Shown: positions 15,597-24,306 of the stretch, piece by piece | Layout: each line of letters starts with the position of its first letter | How positions within the stretch are numbered: the stretch's first letter is position 1 | Assembly (NCBI GenBank): GCA_025356015.1 | Contig: JANXYO010000063.1 | Coordinates: 16,759-80,758 of the forward strand | Source: Spirochaetaceae bacterium | GTDB lineage: Bacteria > Spirochaetota > Spirochaetia > Treponematales > Rectinemataceae | Direction: 5' to 3' | Length of the DNA stretch: 64,000 bases | Position numbers and translations under genes: made by a program | The notes under the pieces: generated by a model | Told to the model about the DNA's origin: nothing | The model's input: the letters and a program-made list of their open reading frames with translations, nothing else | Databases searched by the model: none

Positions 15597-15633
15597 GCCA
15601 CTCTCGTGCGGACGCCATTTCGCCTATCGTGTC

Positions 15634-15661
15634 TTGAAAGCTCCGGATCCCGTGGTATATT
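15634..15661 (+). promoter_or_regulatory. promoter of the secreted-protein gene
   Basis: TTGAAA (15634-15639) and TATATT (15656-15661) are 16 bp apart, about 32 bp upstream of the ATG at 15693. A good sigma-70-type match. Confidence 0.6.
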
Positions 15662-15692
15662 TGCCGCGGGATTCAGCACCACGGAGGCAAAT

Positions 15693-16379
15693 ATGAAGAA
15701 AGTCTTGATCGCGGTGGCGATCATCGCGGCGGCGGGCGCCGCGCTCTCGGCCCAAGCGGCGATCGACTCGTACTGGAAGCCCGGAGTGGCGAGCTACTCG
15801 GCCGCGGGACAGTTCTCCAAGCCCATGCCATGGGCGCCCGGCCAGTACGTAGTCGTAGGCAATACCACCAGCGGCAAGCACGACTCGGTGTCGACGAGTC
15901 TTCTGGTCAGTCATGAGAAGGACGCTTGGGTGATCGAGACGGTCTCCATCGACAAGAAGGGCCAGCAGACGGTCGGCCAGATGATGCTCGCCGGGATGGA
16001 CCAGGCTATGGCGACGGGTGACACCTCGAAGATCGAGCTCGTGTGGATGAAGACCATGGACAAGGACGGCAAGGTCACCCAGAACGAGGGACCCGCCCTC
16101 GCGATCTTCAAGACTATGATGAAATCGAGCTGGGAGAAGCTGGTCGTCAACCTGAGCGCCTTCACGAACGGGGGTAGCGTCCAGGTCCCCGCGGGAAGCT
16201 TCGCCGACACCGCCTTCCAGAAGTCCAAAACCAAGGTAATGGGCTTCAATGTGGAGATGGAGTCATGGTACCACTCAGGCGTGCCGGTGAACGGCGTCGT
16301 CAAGAGCAGGTCAAGCGACGGCAAGACCCTGAGCGAGCTCCTCGCCTTCGGCTTCGATGGCAAGTCCAAGATGCCCTGA
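15693..16379 (+). CDS. hypothetical secreted protein
   Basis: A 228-aa protein I do not recognise. Residues 1-22 are a clear signal peptide (MKKVLIAVAIIAAAGAALSA, then QA). The rest is soluble, rich in Lys, Met and Ser, with no Cys and no lipobox, so it should be periplasmic or secreted. GGAGG lies 5 bp before the ATG. It is a single-gene unit: its own promoter lies upstream and a strong terminator at 16400 follows. Confidence 0.7.
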   Translation: MKKVLIAVAIIAAAGAALSAQAAIDSYWKPGVASYSAAGQFSKPMPWAPGQYVVVGNTTSGKHDSVSTSLLVSHEKDAWVIETVSIDKKGQQTVGQMMLAGMDQAMATGDTSKIELVWMKTMDKDGKVTQNEGPALAIFKTMMKSSWEKLVVNLSAFTNGGSVQVPAGSFADTAFQKSKTKVMGFNVEMESWYHSGVPVNGVVKSRSSDGKTLSELLAFGFDGKSKMP

Positions 16380-16399
16380 TAGCCGGCAGTGATCGAGAT

Positions 16400-16428
16400 G
16401 GCCGCCCCAGACGGGCGGCCGTTTTATT
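16400..16428 (+). terminator. Rho-independent terminator
   Basis: Perfect 8-bp arms GGCCGCCC/GGGCGGCC (16400-16407 and 16413-16420), loop CAGAC, then GTTTTATTG. It ends the secreted-protein transcript 20 bp after its stop codon. Confidence 0.85.
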
Positions 16429-16439
16429 GCGCCTTGCCC

Positions 16440-16623
16440 AGATCTGGGAGCAGGGGCTGGGGGCCGGCTTCCAGGAATGGAGCTACGCCCGGCTCGGCGC
16501 CGAGGCGAATGCCCTCGCCTCCTGGCTGGCCAAGCAGGGCCTTGAGCCCGGGGACCGCGTGGCGATCTGGGGAAGATCAAGCGCTATCTCTACAGGACCT
16601 GGGAAGAGGCGACGCGAAGGTAA
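16440..16623 (+). pseudogene. deletion scar of an AMP-dependent acyl-CoA ligase
   Basis: One frame encodes an N-terminal piece typical of AMP-forming ligases: EWSYARLGAEANALASWLAK, then GLEPGDRVAIWG. Directly after it, in another frame (16570-16623), comes GKIKRYLYRTWEEATRR and a stop, which matches the C-terminal A10 motif GKxxRxxLR of the same family. The roughly 450-500 residues between, including the P-loop and the A3-A8 motifs, are gone. The join is near 16567-16572. The gene was therefore reduced to its two ends by an internal deletion. Confidence 0.7.
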
Positions 16624-16637
16624 GGCCGGCCGAGGCC

Positions 16638-17114
16638 CTACCTGACCACGGCAAAGTCGCTCAGCCAGATCTCGCCTACCTTGCCGAGCGAGAGGAGGCT
16701 GTTGAAGGTGTCGCGCAACGCGGCCTTCACTCTTCCCTCGAAGGCCGGGGCCAGCTCGTCTGCCTTCCTCCTCGAGAACCAGGCTATCGCGGCGGCTTTG
16801 AAGGCCGGGGCCTTCCGGACAAGCTCCTCCTCGAAGGCCCGGTCGGCGCCATCGTAGGGGAAGGCGATCGTCGCGACGACCACGGCCGGCGTCTTGTCGG
16901 CTGTGCTCGCGCGCAGGGTGCCGATCTTGTCGAAGATGGCCGAGCCGGGATGGCCCATGGAAGCCGCCGCGTCGCGCTCGATCTTGCGCTGCCTGCTCCC
17001 GGTCGCCAGGCCGTAGATGCTGCCCGCGATGATGACGAGGACCAGGAGCCCCGCCACGAGGGCGAGGAGCCGGGGCAGGGCTCTGGCGCCTCCCTCATGC
17101 TCGGTGTCACTCAT
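16638..17114 (-). CDS. single-pass membrane protein, possibly FliL-like
   Basis: A 158-aa protein: a cytoplasmic N-terminus of 15 residues, one membrane helix (about 16-38), and a periplasmic domain of 120 residues ending EIWLSDFAVVR. A single anchor followed by a domain whose last strand resembles the C-terminus of FliL (VYFTxFxxQ) suggests a FliL-like stomatin-type domain, but the match is weak. Its start overlaps the MFS gene by 8 bp, so it is co-translated with two exporter genes, which is unusual for a flagellar protein. Function open. Confidence 0.5.
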   Translation of the reverse strand: MSDTEHEGGARALPRLLALVAGLLVLVIIAGSIYGLATGSRQRKIERDAAASMGHPGSAIFDKIGTLRASTADKTPAVVVATIAFPYDGADRAFEEELVRKAPAFKAAAIAWFSRRKADELAPAFEGRVKAALRDTFNSLLSLGKVGEIWLSDFAVVR

Positions 17115-18351
17115 CGATTCCTCCTGTGGAAGCCGGGAAGGCTGCCTCGGCCTTCGCGCTGCCCTGCCTGCGCCAGATCGAAGGCGCCATCGCCAGGCCC
17201 GTACCGGCCAGGACGAGGGCCGTGGCGATGAAGACCGCGGGGTAGCCGAAGGCTGTCGCCACGAAGGCCCCGAGGGCCGGTCCCAGCGCCGAGCCCGCGC
17301 TCATCACCGAGGATGATATACCGTAGACCGAGCCCTGGCGAGAGCGTTCGCATATTCCCGCGATCAGGGCATTGAGGCTCGGCATGGTCCCGCCAAGGAA
17401 GAAGCCCATCGCCGCCCTGGAGCCGAGGAGCTGCCAGGGGCCACCGGCGAAGGCCTGGGGCAGGCTGAACACGAAGGAGCCCGCGACGCAGACCGAGAGG
17501 GCGCGCCCGTAACCGATGCGGGCCGAAACCCTGCCCACCAGTACCGCGCCCAGAGCCGCTGTCACCGCGCTCGACCCGAGTATGAGGCCCGAGAGCGAGC
17601 CCACCCCCGCCTCTCCCTTGACCATGTCGAGGACCACAAGGGGGATGATGGGGCTGGCCGTACCGTTCGCGAGCTGGACCGCGAAGCTTACCGCGAAGAG
17701 GGGGATCAGGGCGGGCACGGCAGCGAGGATCCCGAAGTCGGGCATGGCCTTCCGGAGAAGGGATCCCGACCTGACCGGGGCCTTGAAGTCCTCGCTGACC
17801 ATGCGAGCCACTACGACGGCAGCCGCCGCCAGAAGCAAAGCCGTGAGGAGGAAGTTCACCCGGCTCCCAAGCAGGTCGGTCACGACGCCACCAAAAAGCG
17901 GGCCGATGGCTCCCCCCAGGAAGATGGCCATCTGGAGGAGGCCGAGCCTGTAGCCGGCCTCCTTCTCGGGGACGATGCTCGCTGTGAGCACGGTCGCGGC
18001 GGCCACCGTCCCCGTGACACAGCCCTGGATGGTCTTCAGGAGGAGGACCTGCCAGGGGGCGTTCGTGATGACGAGGAGTCCCATCACCACCGAGCCGCCG
18101 ATCATCGCCCGCAGGAGCATGAGCTTGCGGCCGTAGCCGTCGGCGAGGCTCCCCCATATCGGGGCGAAGATCGTGAGGGCCACGGCCGGAGCCGCGTTGA
18201 TGGCCCCTGTCCACCAGTTCAGGCTGGCGGGGTCGTGGATCCCGAGCTCGGTCAGGTAGAGGGGGAGGATCGGGTTTGAGGTCGAGAAGCCCGCGATGGC
18301 GAGGAACTCCGCCACCCAGAGGGCGCCAAAGGACTGCTTCCAGGCTGTCAT
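17107..18351 (-). CDS. MFS transporter
   Basis: A 414-aa major facilitator with twelve predicted membrane segments. The loop 2-3 signature appears as GSLADGYGRKLMLL near residues 66-79. The size and the layout of two six-helix halves suit a drug/proton antiporter (DHA1-like), so export of a small molecule is likely. It overlaps the upstream ABC exporter gene as ATGA and the downstream 158-aa gene by 8 bp. All three form one tight operon. Confidence 0.8.
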   Translation of the reverse strand: MTAWKQSFGALWVAEFLAIAGFSTSNPILPLYLTELGIHDPASLNWWTGAINAAPAVALTIFAPIWGSLADGYGRKLMLLRAMIGGSVVMGLLVITNAPWQVLLLKTIQGCVTGTVAAATVLTASIVPEKEAGYRLGLLQMAIFLGGAIGPLFGGVVTDLLGSRVNFLLTALLLAAAAVVVARMVSEDFKAPVRSGSLLRKAMPDFGILAAVPALIPLFAVSFAVQLANGTASPIIPLVVLDMVKGEAGVGSLSGLILGSSAVTAALGAVLVGRVSARIGYGRALSVCVAGSFVFSLPQAFAGGPWQLLGSRAAMGFFLGGTMPSLNALIAGICERSRQGSVYGISSSVMSAGSALGPALGAFVATAFGYPAVFIATALVLAGTGLAMAPSIWRRQGSAKAEAAFPASTGGIDE

Positions 18352-20150
18352 TCCGTTCGTTCGCCCTCCTCGGCCTCGTCCACTAGGACCAGGTCGCTTC
18401 CCCCCTCGCGCTGGGTGGCGTAGAGCTCGGCATACATGCCGTTCTGGGCCATGAGGCTCTCGTGGGTGCCGCGTTGGGCGATGCCATCCTCGGTGAGCAC
18501 TACGATCTCGTCAGCCTCGCGCACCGTCGAAAGGCGGTGGGCGATCACAAGGGTGGTCCTGCCGTGCACGAGGCGGCGCAGGGCGTCCTGCACGGCGCGC
18601 TCGCTCCTCGCGTCAAGGGAGCTCGTCGCCTCGTCGAGTATGAGGACCCTGGGATTCTTGAGGAAGGCCCTCGCGATAGCGAGGCGCTGCTTCTGCCCGC
18701 CTGATAGCCTCACTCCCCTCTCCCCGATCTCGGTGTCGTAGCCCGAGGGCAGGGCGAGGATGAACTCGTGGGCGTTGGCATCGCGGGCCGCCGCCTCGAT
18801 CTCCTCGTCGCTGGCCTCCGCCTTGCCGTAGGAGATGTTGTCCCTCACGCTGCCCGTGAAGAGGAACACGTCCTGCTGGACGATGCCCACCGCGCGGCGC
18901 AGCGAGGAGAGGCTGTACTCCCTGATGTCGATGCCGTCGAGCAGGACCCTGCCTGTCTGGGGGTCGTAGAAGCGCGGGATGAGGTTGCAGAAGGTGGTCT
19001 TGCCCGCGCCCGAGGGGCCCACAAGGGCGAGGGTGGAACCGCTGGGGATCTCGAGGTCGAGGTCGCGGAAGACGTGTCGCTGCCCTCCGTAGGAGAAGCC
19101 GACGGCCTCGAAGCGGATGGAGCCCGCGACGCTGTCGGGAACCGCCCTCGCTCCCGGGGAGTCCACTATGGCCGGCTCCTCGTCCATGATCGAGAAGAAG
19201 CTGCGCAGGCCGGCCGCGAGACGCTGCGCCCCCTCGACCGTGCGGGTGAGGCGCTCGATGGGCTCGAGGCAGATGGCGATGTAGGAGACGAAGGCGACAA
19301 GGCTTCCCAGGCTCAGGGCCCCCTTCACGGCCATGAGGCCGCCCGCGGCCATGATGAGCAGGCGCGCGAGGTCGCGCATGAAGTCGACCCCGCCGAAATA
19401 CCAGCCCAGGGTATTGAGGACGGAGCGCCAGGCCTGGTAGTTCTCCTGGTTCAGGGCCTCGAAGCGGCGTTCCTCCTCGCCCTCCCGGGCGAAGGACTGG
19501 ACGACGCGGATGCCGGCGATGATGTTCTCCACCTTCGCGTTGATGCCGGCCACGGCGTCGTTCTGCCTCTCGAAGCCGGCGCGGATCCGGCCGCCCAGGA
19601 GGGCGGTGTAGGCGATCATCACCGGCAGGGGCAGGGCGCAGATCAGGGCGAGCTTGGCGTCAAGGGCGAATAGCACGCCATAGGCCCCGAAGATGGTCGC
19701 GATGGCGAGCAGGAGGTCCTCGGGCACGTGGTTGACCGCGTCCGATACCTTGCCGATGTCGTTGGTCATGCGCGACATGAGCTCGCCGGTCTTGCGCCCG
19801 TCGAAGAAGGAGAAGCTCATGCTCTGAAGCTTCCTGAAGAAGTCCCGGCGCATGTCGCGCTCCATGCCGGCGGCCATCGCGTGGCCCACGAAGAGGCTGT
19901 AGTAGTTGGCCCCGTACTTCGCCAGTGCGAGGAAGGCCACGAAGAGGGAGATCCGCGCCATCGCGGCGAGGTCGCCCGCGGGCACGGCCTGGTCTATGAG
20001 GACCTTGAGCAGGTAGGGGAGGACAAGGCCGAGGGCCGACAGGAGGACGACGGCGGCGAGGTCGGTGAAGAGGATGAGCTTGTAGGGCCGGTAGTAGTGC
20101 CAGAGCCTGCGGATCAGGCTTGAGTATTCGTAGCTTCGCGTTCGGGACAT
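18348..20150 (-). CDS. ABC exporter half-transporter (MsbA-like)
   Basis: A 600-aa fusion of a six-helix membrane domain (residues about 20-320) and an ATPase (about 350-590). Walker A is GPSGAGKTT, the signature LSGGQKQR and Walker B ILDEATSSLD. Homodimers of this class export lipids, lipopolysaccharide precursors or drugs. The start at 20150 (MSRTRSYEY) gives the usual family length; the frame stays open to 20429, but that extra part lacks any domain. First gene of the operon with the MFS transporter. Confidence 0.85.
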   Translation of the reverse strand: MSRTRSYEYSSLIRRLWHYYRPYKLILFTDLAAVVLLSALGLVLPYLLKVLIDQAVPAGDLAAMARISLFVAFLALAKYGANYYSLFVGHAMAAGMERDMRRDFFRKLQSMSFSFFDGRKTGELMSRMTNDIGKVSDAVNHVPEDLLLAIATIFGAYGVLFALDAKLALICALPLPVMIAYTALLGGRIRAGFERQNDAVAGINAKVENIIAGIRVVQSFAREGEEERRFEALNQENYQAWRSVLNTLGWYFGGVDFMRDLARLLIMAAGGLMAVKGALSLGSLVAFVSYIAICLEPIERLTRTVEGAQRLAAGLRSFFSIMDEEPAIVDSPGARAVPDSVAGSIRFEAVGFSYGGQRHVFRDLDLEIPSGSTLALVGPSGAGKTTFCNLIPRFYDPQTGRVLLDGIDIREYSLSSLRRAVGIVQQDVFLFTGSVRDNISYGKAEASDEEIEAAARDANAHEFILALPSGYDTEIGERGVRLSGGQKQRLAIARAFLKNPRVLILDEATSSLDARSERAVQDALRRLVHGRTTLVIAHRLSTVREADEIVVLTEDGIAQRGTHESLMAQNGMYAELYATQREGGSDLVLVDEAEEGERTE

Positions 20151-20498
20151 ATTGTGTTCGAGCCTTCGGGCCCATTGGGATCGGGCCCAGATCGGGTGCT
20201 TCAAGGCCGACTTCGCATAGGCGAAGTTCGACGATGGGTCCATGTGTGGCAAGGGGACCGGGCGCGCGTCGCGGCCCTTTAGCACCGACTCGAGGCTGGT
20301 ATAGGGAAGCCTAGGAGGCGGAGCGAGGCCGGACGACGTCCGTGGGGCAGATCGTCTTGATGCATTTTTCCATTGGGCACCTCTCGCATTTGATGCTAGA
20401 TATATACCCGCAGAGGCCGCTCCGGTCAAGCCATCGCCCGCCTCGAGGCTGCGGAACGGGTCACAGGCGGTGTATACTCATGTGTCACGGGAGGCATT
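20151..20498. other. 348-bp divergent intergenic region
   Basis: This gap separates the ABC exporter (minus) and OsmC (plus) genes. It contains a 7-8 bp hairpin, CTTCGC-ATAG-GCGAAG (20209-20228), and a TATACT box at 20473-20478 that may serve the OsmC gene but lacks a good -35. A short minus-strand frame at 20311-20373 encodes MEKCIKTICPTDVV and a few more residues; just upstream in frame lie two more Cys codons (CERCP) with no start codon. I see no convincing gene. Confidence 0.5.
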
Positions 20499-20915
20499 GT
20501 GAAACACGAGATCAACTGCGGCTGGGCAGGCGACATGGCCTTTGAGGCCGACATCATGGGCCATCGCGTCCGCATGGACGCCGGCGGGGCCGACGGCGGG
20601 CAGGACAGCGGAGCCAGGCCCAAGCCCCTGATACTGGCCTCCCTGGCTGGCTGCACGGGCATCGATGTCGTCTCGATCCTGCGCAAGATGCGCCAGCCCC
20701 TGAGCTGGTTCAACATGCGCGTCGAGGGCGAGCTTAGCGAGGACCAGCCCACCAGATACACGGCTTTCCGGATCGTCTACGAGTTCAAGGCCTCTGACGC
20801 TCTGGACCCCGCCAAGCTGAGGCAGGCCATCGAGCTTTCCCAGGAGAAGTACTGCGGAGTGACGGCGACCCTCAGGGCAGCCGGACCGGTGGACTGGGCA
20901 ATCGAGTTCGTATGA
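20499..20915 (+). CDS. OsmC/Ohr-family protein
   Basis: A 138-aa OsmC-like protein, a thiol peroxidase fold that reduces organic hydroperoxides through two Cys residues. Both are present: one in LAGCTGIDVVSIL (about 53) and one in EKYCGVTATL (about 119). The start is GTG with GGGAGG upstream. The stop overlaps the next gene's ATG as ATGA, so it is translationally coupled to a histidine kinase, which might let the kinase system respond to peroxide stress (inference). Confidence 0.82.
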   Translation: MKHEINCGWAGDMAFEADIMGHRVRMDAGGADGGQDSGARPKPLILASLAGCTGIDVVSILRKMRQPLSWFNMRVEGELSEDQPTRYTAFRIVYEFKASDALDPAKLRQAIELSQEKYCGVTATLRAAGPVDWAIEFV

Positions 20916-22387
20916 CGGAAAGCGGCAGCGCATCGGGGGAGAGCAGGTTCCAAGGGCTTTTCCAGAGCCTCGTCTTCGGAGCAGCCCACCATAGGTTGAT
21001 CAGGGACGGATCCGGAAGGCCCGTCGATTACCTTATCATCGACGTCAACGCGGAATTCGAGCGGCTGCTTGAACTCAAGCGGGAATCTGTGGTCGGGAAG
21101 AAGGCGAGCGAGGTCTACGGCGCCCCCTACTACCTCGCCGAATACGCCGAGATCGTCGACACTGGAGCGCGCAGATCCTTCGACCTCCCCTACCGCGACC
21201 GCATCTACAGGACTGTCGCCTACCGCCCGGATGACGAGGAGTTCGTCACCCTGTTCGAGGACACGACCGAGCTCCGTCGGGCCCAGGAGAGACTCGCCGA
21301 GGCCGAGGAGCGCTACCGTCTCGTGACGGACGCGACGAGCGACGTGGTGTGGGACTGGGACCTCACGACGAATGAGATCTACCTGAGCCCGCGCTGGTGG
21401 GAGCTTACCGGCTATACCAGGGAGGAACTGCCCGGAAGCTACCAGGATGTCACCTCCTGCATACACAGCGAGGACCGATACCTCACCGAAGGCTACATCA
21501 GAGGAAGTGGCGTCGCCCTCGGCGAGAACTACAAGATAGAGTTCAGGATCGTCACAAAGGGAGGAGGGATCCGCTGGATCCTCGAAAGGGGTCGGGTCGT
21601 CGCCGTCGACGGCGTGGGTCGGGCTCTGCGCGCCCTCGGTTCCTTCATCGACGTGACCGACAGACACGTGGCCCTCGAGGCTCTCGCGGCCCAGACGGCC
21701 GAGCTATCGGCGAAGAATGCCGAGCTCGAACGCTTCACCTACACGGTCTCGCACGACCTCAAGAGCCCCCTCATCACGATCAAGGGGTTCCTCGGCTTCA
21801 TAAGGAAGGATGCCGAGAAGGGAGACCGCCTGAGGCTCGAGGCGGACATCGACAGGGTCGCCAAGGCCGCCGAACGCATGCACGAACTCCTCGACGACCT
21901 CCTCGAGCTCTCGCGCATCGGCAAGATCGTCGAGCTCCCCGCCCTCATCGACTCGGGGGATGCGGTGCGATCCGCCCTGGAGAACCTCGACGCCATCGTG
22001 CGATCTTCGGGCGCGGCGATCACCGTGCCGGAGGCATGGCCCAGGCTCAACGCCGACCGCTCGCGGATTGTTGCAGTCTTCCAGAACCTGATCGAGAACG
22101 CCATCAAGTACTCTGGCGAAGGGCCGCCGAGGATCGAGCTGGGATGGAGGCGCCGCCTGGCCCGGCTCGAGTTCTTCGTCAGGGACGAGGGAAGGGGCAT
22201 CGATGCGCGTTACCTCGAGACGATATGGGGCCTCTTCAACCAGCTCGACCCGGGGACAGAGGGCACGGGCATCGGCCTCGCCCTCGTCCGCAGGATCGCC
22301 GAGGTCCATGGAGGGCGGGCCTGGGCCGAATCGGGCGGAGTCGGCAAAGGCTCAACCTTCTGGGTCAGCCTGCCCGCACCCGCCTGA
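20912..22387 (+). CDS. PAS-domain sensor histidine kinase
   Basis: A 491-aa kinase without membrane segments. It has two PAS domains (residues about 15-120 and 130-255, the second with a PAC-like end, GSFIDVTDRHVALE), a short coiled linker, then HisKA with the phospho-acceptor His281 in SHDLKSPL, and a HATPase domain with N-box NLIENAIKYS, G1 RDEGRGI and G2 GTGIGLALV. All catalytic motifs are intact. It is cytosolic and could sense a small molecule, redox state or light. No response regulator is adjacent, so it is an orphan or acts through a distant partner. Confidence 0.9.
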   Translation: MTESGSASGESRFQGLFQSLVFGAAHHRLIRDGSGRPVDYLIIDVNAEFERLLELKRESVVGKKASEVYGAPYYLAEYAEIVDTGARRSFDLPYRDRIYRTVAYRPDDEEFVTLFEDTTELRRAQERLAEAEERYRLVTDATSDVVWDWDLTTNEIYLSPRWWELTGYTREELPGSYQDVTSCIHSEDRYLTEGYIRGSGVALGENYKIEFRIVTKGGGIRWILERGRVVAVDGVGRALRALGSFIDVTDRHVALEALAAQTAELSAKNAELERFTYTVSHDLKSPLITIKGFLGFIRKDAEKGDRLRLEADIDRVAKAAERMHELLDDLLELSRIGKIVELPALIDSGDAVRSALENLDAIVRSSGAAITVPEAWPRLNADRSRIVAVFQNLIENAIKYSGEGPPRIELGWRRRLARLEFFVRDEGRGIDARYLETIWGLFNQLDPGTEGTGIGLALVRRIAEVHGGRAWAESGGVGKGSTFWVSLPAPA

Positions 22388-22416
22388 AGGCCCCGAGACG
22401 CCCTGATCCGGGCTGT

Positions 22417-22905
22417 CTAGGCCCTCAGCGCCTCGACGTCGGCGGCGACAATGCCCGCCAGGGACTCCAGGAAGGCCCTGTCCCCGCTCGTAAAGGCCGC
22501 GACCTGGTGGGAATCTATGTCGATCTCGCCCGCCACCTCGCGGCTCCCTGGAGCGAACACGGGAACGACGATCTCGCTCTTCACCTTGAGGCTGCAGGCG
22601 AGGTAGTTCGAGGCCGCGCTCACGTCATCCACAAGGAAGGTCTCCTTGCTTTCGGCCGCCTGCCCGCAGATTCCCCTCCCGAAGGGGATACGGGTGTGCT
22701 CGGTCGGCTCGCCGGCGAAGGGTCCCAGGAAGAGCTCCTTCTGGTTCCGCTCGGCGATGTAGAAGCCGAACCAGTCGTAGTGGGAGACCTTTGAGTTGAG
22801 GTATCCGCAGAGTTTCTGCAAACGGTCGCCGGGGCTCCCGCCCGAAGCGCAGATCTGGCGGGCGTCTGCGGCGATCGAGGCGAAATCGATGCTCTTGCTG
22901 TCCAT
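22417..22905 (-). CDS. msrC: free methionine-(R)-sulfoxide reductase (GAF, fRMsr)
   Basis: A 162-aa single-GAF enzyme that reduces free methionine-R-sulfoxide. Cys80 (RGICGQAA) and Cys104 (YLACSLKVKSEIVVP) match in spacing the two key Cys residues of E. coli YebR/MsrC (24 apart), and EIDIDSH near 127-133 matches the family end. Length is standard. The ATG at 22905 has only a weak ribosome-binding site. It converges with the histidine kinase gene. It and the OsmC protein next door both deal with oxidative damage. Confidence 0.8.
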   Translation of the reverse strand: MDSKSIDFASIAADARQICASGGSPGDRLQKLCGYLNSKVSHYDWFGFYIAERNQKELFLGPFAGEPTEHTRIPFGRGICGQAAESKETFLVDDVSAASNYLACSLKVKSEIVVPVFAPGSREVAGEIDIDSHQVAAFTSGDRAFLESLAGIVAADVEALRA

Positions 22906-23011
22906 GACGAAGAGGCATACCACCTGATCACTTGCGCGCACAAGTGGGCTGCCATCCAAGGGTGGCAAATGCGAAATACGGGTCGATTTCGCGGGAAACA
23001 GGCAGGCCCCC

Positions 23012-23041
23012 TTGACTCCAACAGGTCCCCTTCCATATCTT
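23012..23041 (+). promoter_or_regulatory. promoter of the RND efflux operon
   Basis: TTGACT (23012-23017) and TATCTT (23036-23041) are 18 bp apart. The leader to the adaptor gene is about 115 nt. Confidence 0.5.
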
Positions 23042-23163
23042 CCGAAGGGTAGACGCTCTCGTCGGGCCGGTTCGGGACGAAACGTCCGGGTCGGCGTCGC
23101 GAACGGTTAAGTTCGGACGCTGCCTTGCCGGTGGAACGAAGGCGATCGTACGGAGAACAGGCC

Positions 23164-24306
23164 ATGAAAAAGACAGGCTTTGCGGGCTCAAATCCCGCGC
23201 GCGTTTCTATTGCTGCAGGCGTTCTGCTCGCGGCAACGATAATCATGACAACTTCATGCTCGAAACCGATGGTGAGGGAGAAGAAGAGCCTCGACCTGGC
23301 CTCGGTCAGCGTGGTCTCCCCTGGCTTCCGCCAGGTCTCGACCCCATATTCGGTGATAGGCAGCATAAGCGCCTGGAACGAGGTCAGCGTCATTTCTGAG
23401 ACCTCGGGCAGGATCATCGCCATGCCCGCGGCCATAGGAGCCCAGGTGGCGTCCGGCTCTGCCCTTGTCTACGTGGACAAGGACCTCCGCCAGGCCGCCT
23501 TCCTCGCCGCCGAGGCAGCCTATGCCAAGGCCCAGAAGGACGCGGAGCGGGCGGCCTCCCTGCATCAGGGCGGCATCATCTCCGACGCGGACAGCGAGGC
23601 CGCCAAGCTAGGCGAGACCTCGGCACGTGCCCAGTACCTCGTCGCCAAGAAGGAATACGAGAACACCACGATCAGCTCTCCCATAGCCGGGACCGTCGCC
23701 GACACCTTCGTGAGCCTTGGCGGCCAGGTCGCCCCGGGCAGCAAGGTCGCCCTCGTCGTCGACGTCTCCCGACTCAAGGTGAAGGTCCTCCTGCCTGAGC
23801 GCGGCGTGATCAGGCAGCGCGTGGGAGGACTGGTGAGCCTCTCCACCGACCTTTTCCCCGACCGGAGCTTCCAGGGCCACATCGAATCGATCAGCGTCAG
23901 AGGCGACGATGCCCACTCCTTCCCCGTCGAGGTCGTCCTCCAGGGCGACGCTGCCAAGACCCTGCGGGCCGGAATGTCGGTGCGTCTCGATTTCACCGAG
24001 GGCTCAGACCGGAAGGTCCTCCTCATCCCCCGCTCCACCATCGTGGGCAGCGTCCAGGACAGCGAGGTCTTCGTGGTGACGAGGACGGATCCCCCGCAGA
24101 CAGGCGGCGCCGCGGCAGAAGGCCTCGCCCCGGCCGGCCTGGCGTCGAAAAGGAAGATCGTCACGGGCGACGAGTACGGCACCGACATCGAGGTGCTCTC
24201 GGGTCTGGGAGTGAAGGACCTCGTCGTGAACGGCGGCCAGTCCCTGCTGGCCGATGGACAGGAAGTGCGGATCGTGTCCGAGGGAGGATCCGATGACACT
24301 CACTGA
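23164..24306 (+). CDS. RND efflux periplasmic adaptor lipoprotein
   Basis: A 380-aa membrane-fusion protein of the AcrA/MexE class linking an inner-membrane pump to an outer-membrane channel. The N-terminus has a signal peptide ending TTSC, with Cys32 as the likely lipidation site. Then come a lipoyl half (SETSGRIIAMPAAIGAQVASG), an Ala/Glu-rich helical hairpin (about 105-150), the second lipoyl half (ISSPIAGTVADTFV), and beta-barrel and membrane-proximal domains. GGAG stands 7 bp before the ATG. Its end overlaps the pump gene by 14 bp. No TolC-like channel gene is in the window. Confidence 0.85.
   Translation: MKKTGFAGSNPARVSIAAGVLLAATIIMTTSCSKPMVREKKSLDLASVSVVSPGFRQVSTPYSVIGSISAWNEVSVISETSGRIIAMPAAIGAQVASGSALVYVDKDLRQAAFLAAEAAYAKAQKDAERAASLHQGGIISDADSEAAKLGETSARAQYLVAKKEYENTTISSPIAGTVADTFVSLGGQVAPGSKVALVVDVSRLKVKVLLPERGVIRQRVGGLVSLSTDLFPDRSFQGHIESISVRGDDAHSFPVEVVLQGDAAKTLRAGMSVRLDFTEGSDRKVLLIPRSTIVGSVQDSEVFVVTRTDPPQTGGAAAEGLAPAGLASKRKIVTGDEYGTDIEVLSGLGVKDLVVNGGQSLLADGQEVRIVSEGGSDDTH

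Noticed and set aside
15421..15696. 91-aa frame containing an AspRS-like C-terminus
   Set aside because: It is read from the degraded second copy of the aspS end; no ribosome-binding site and no separate domain.
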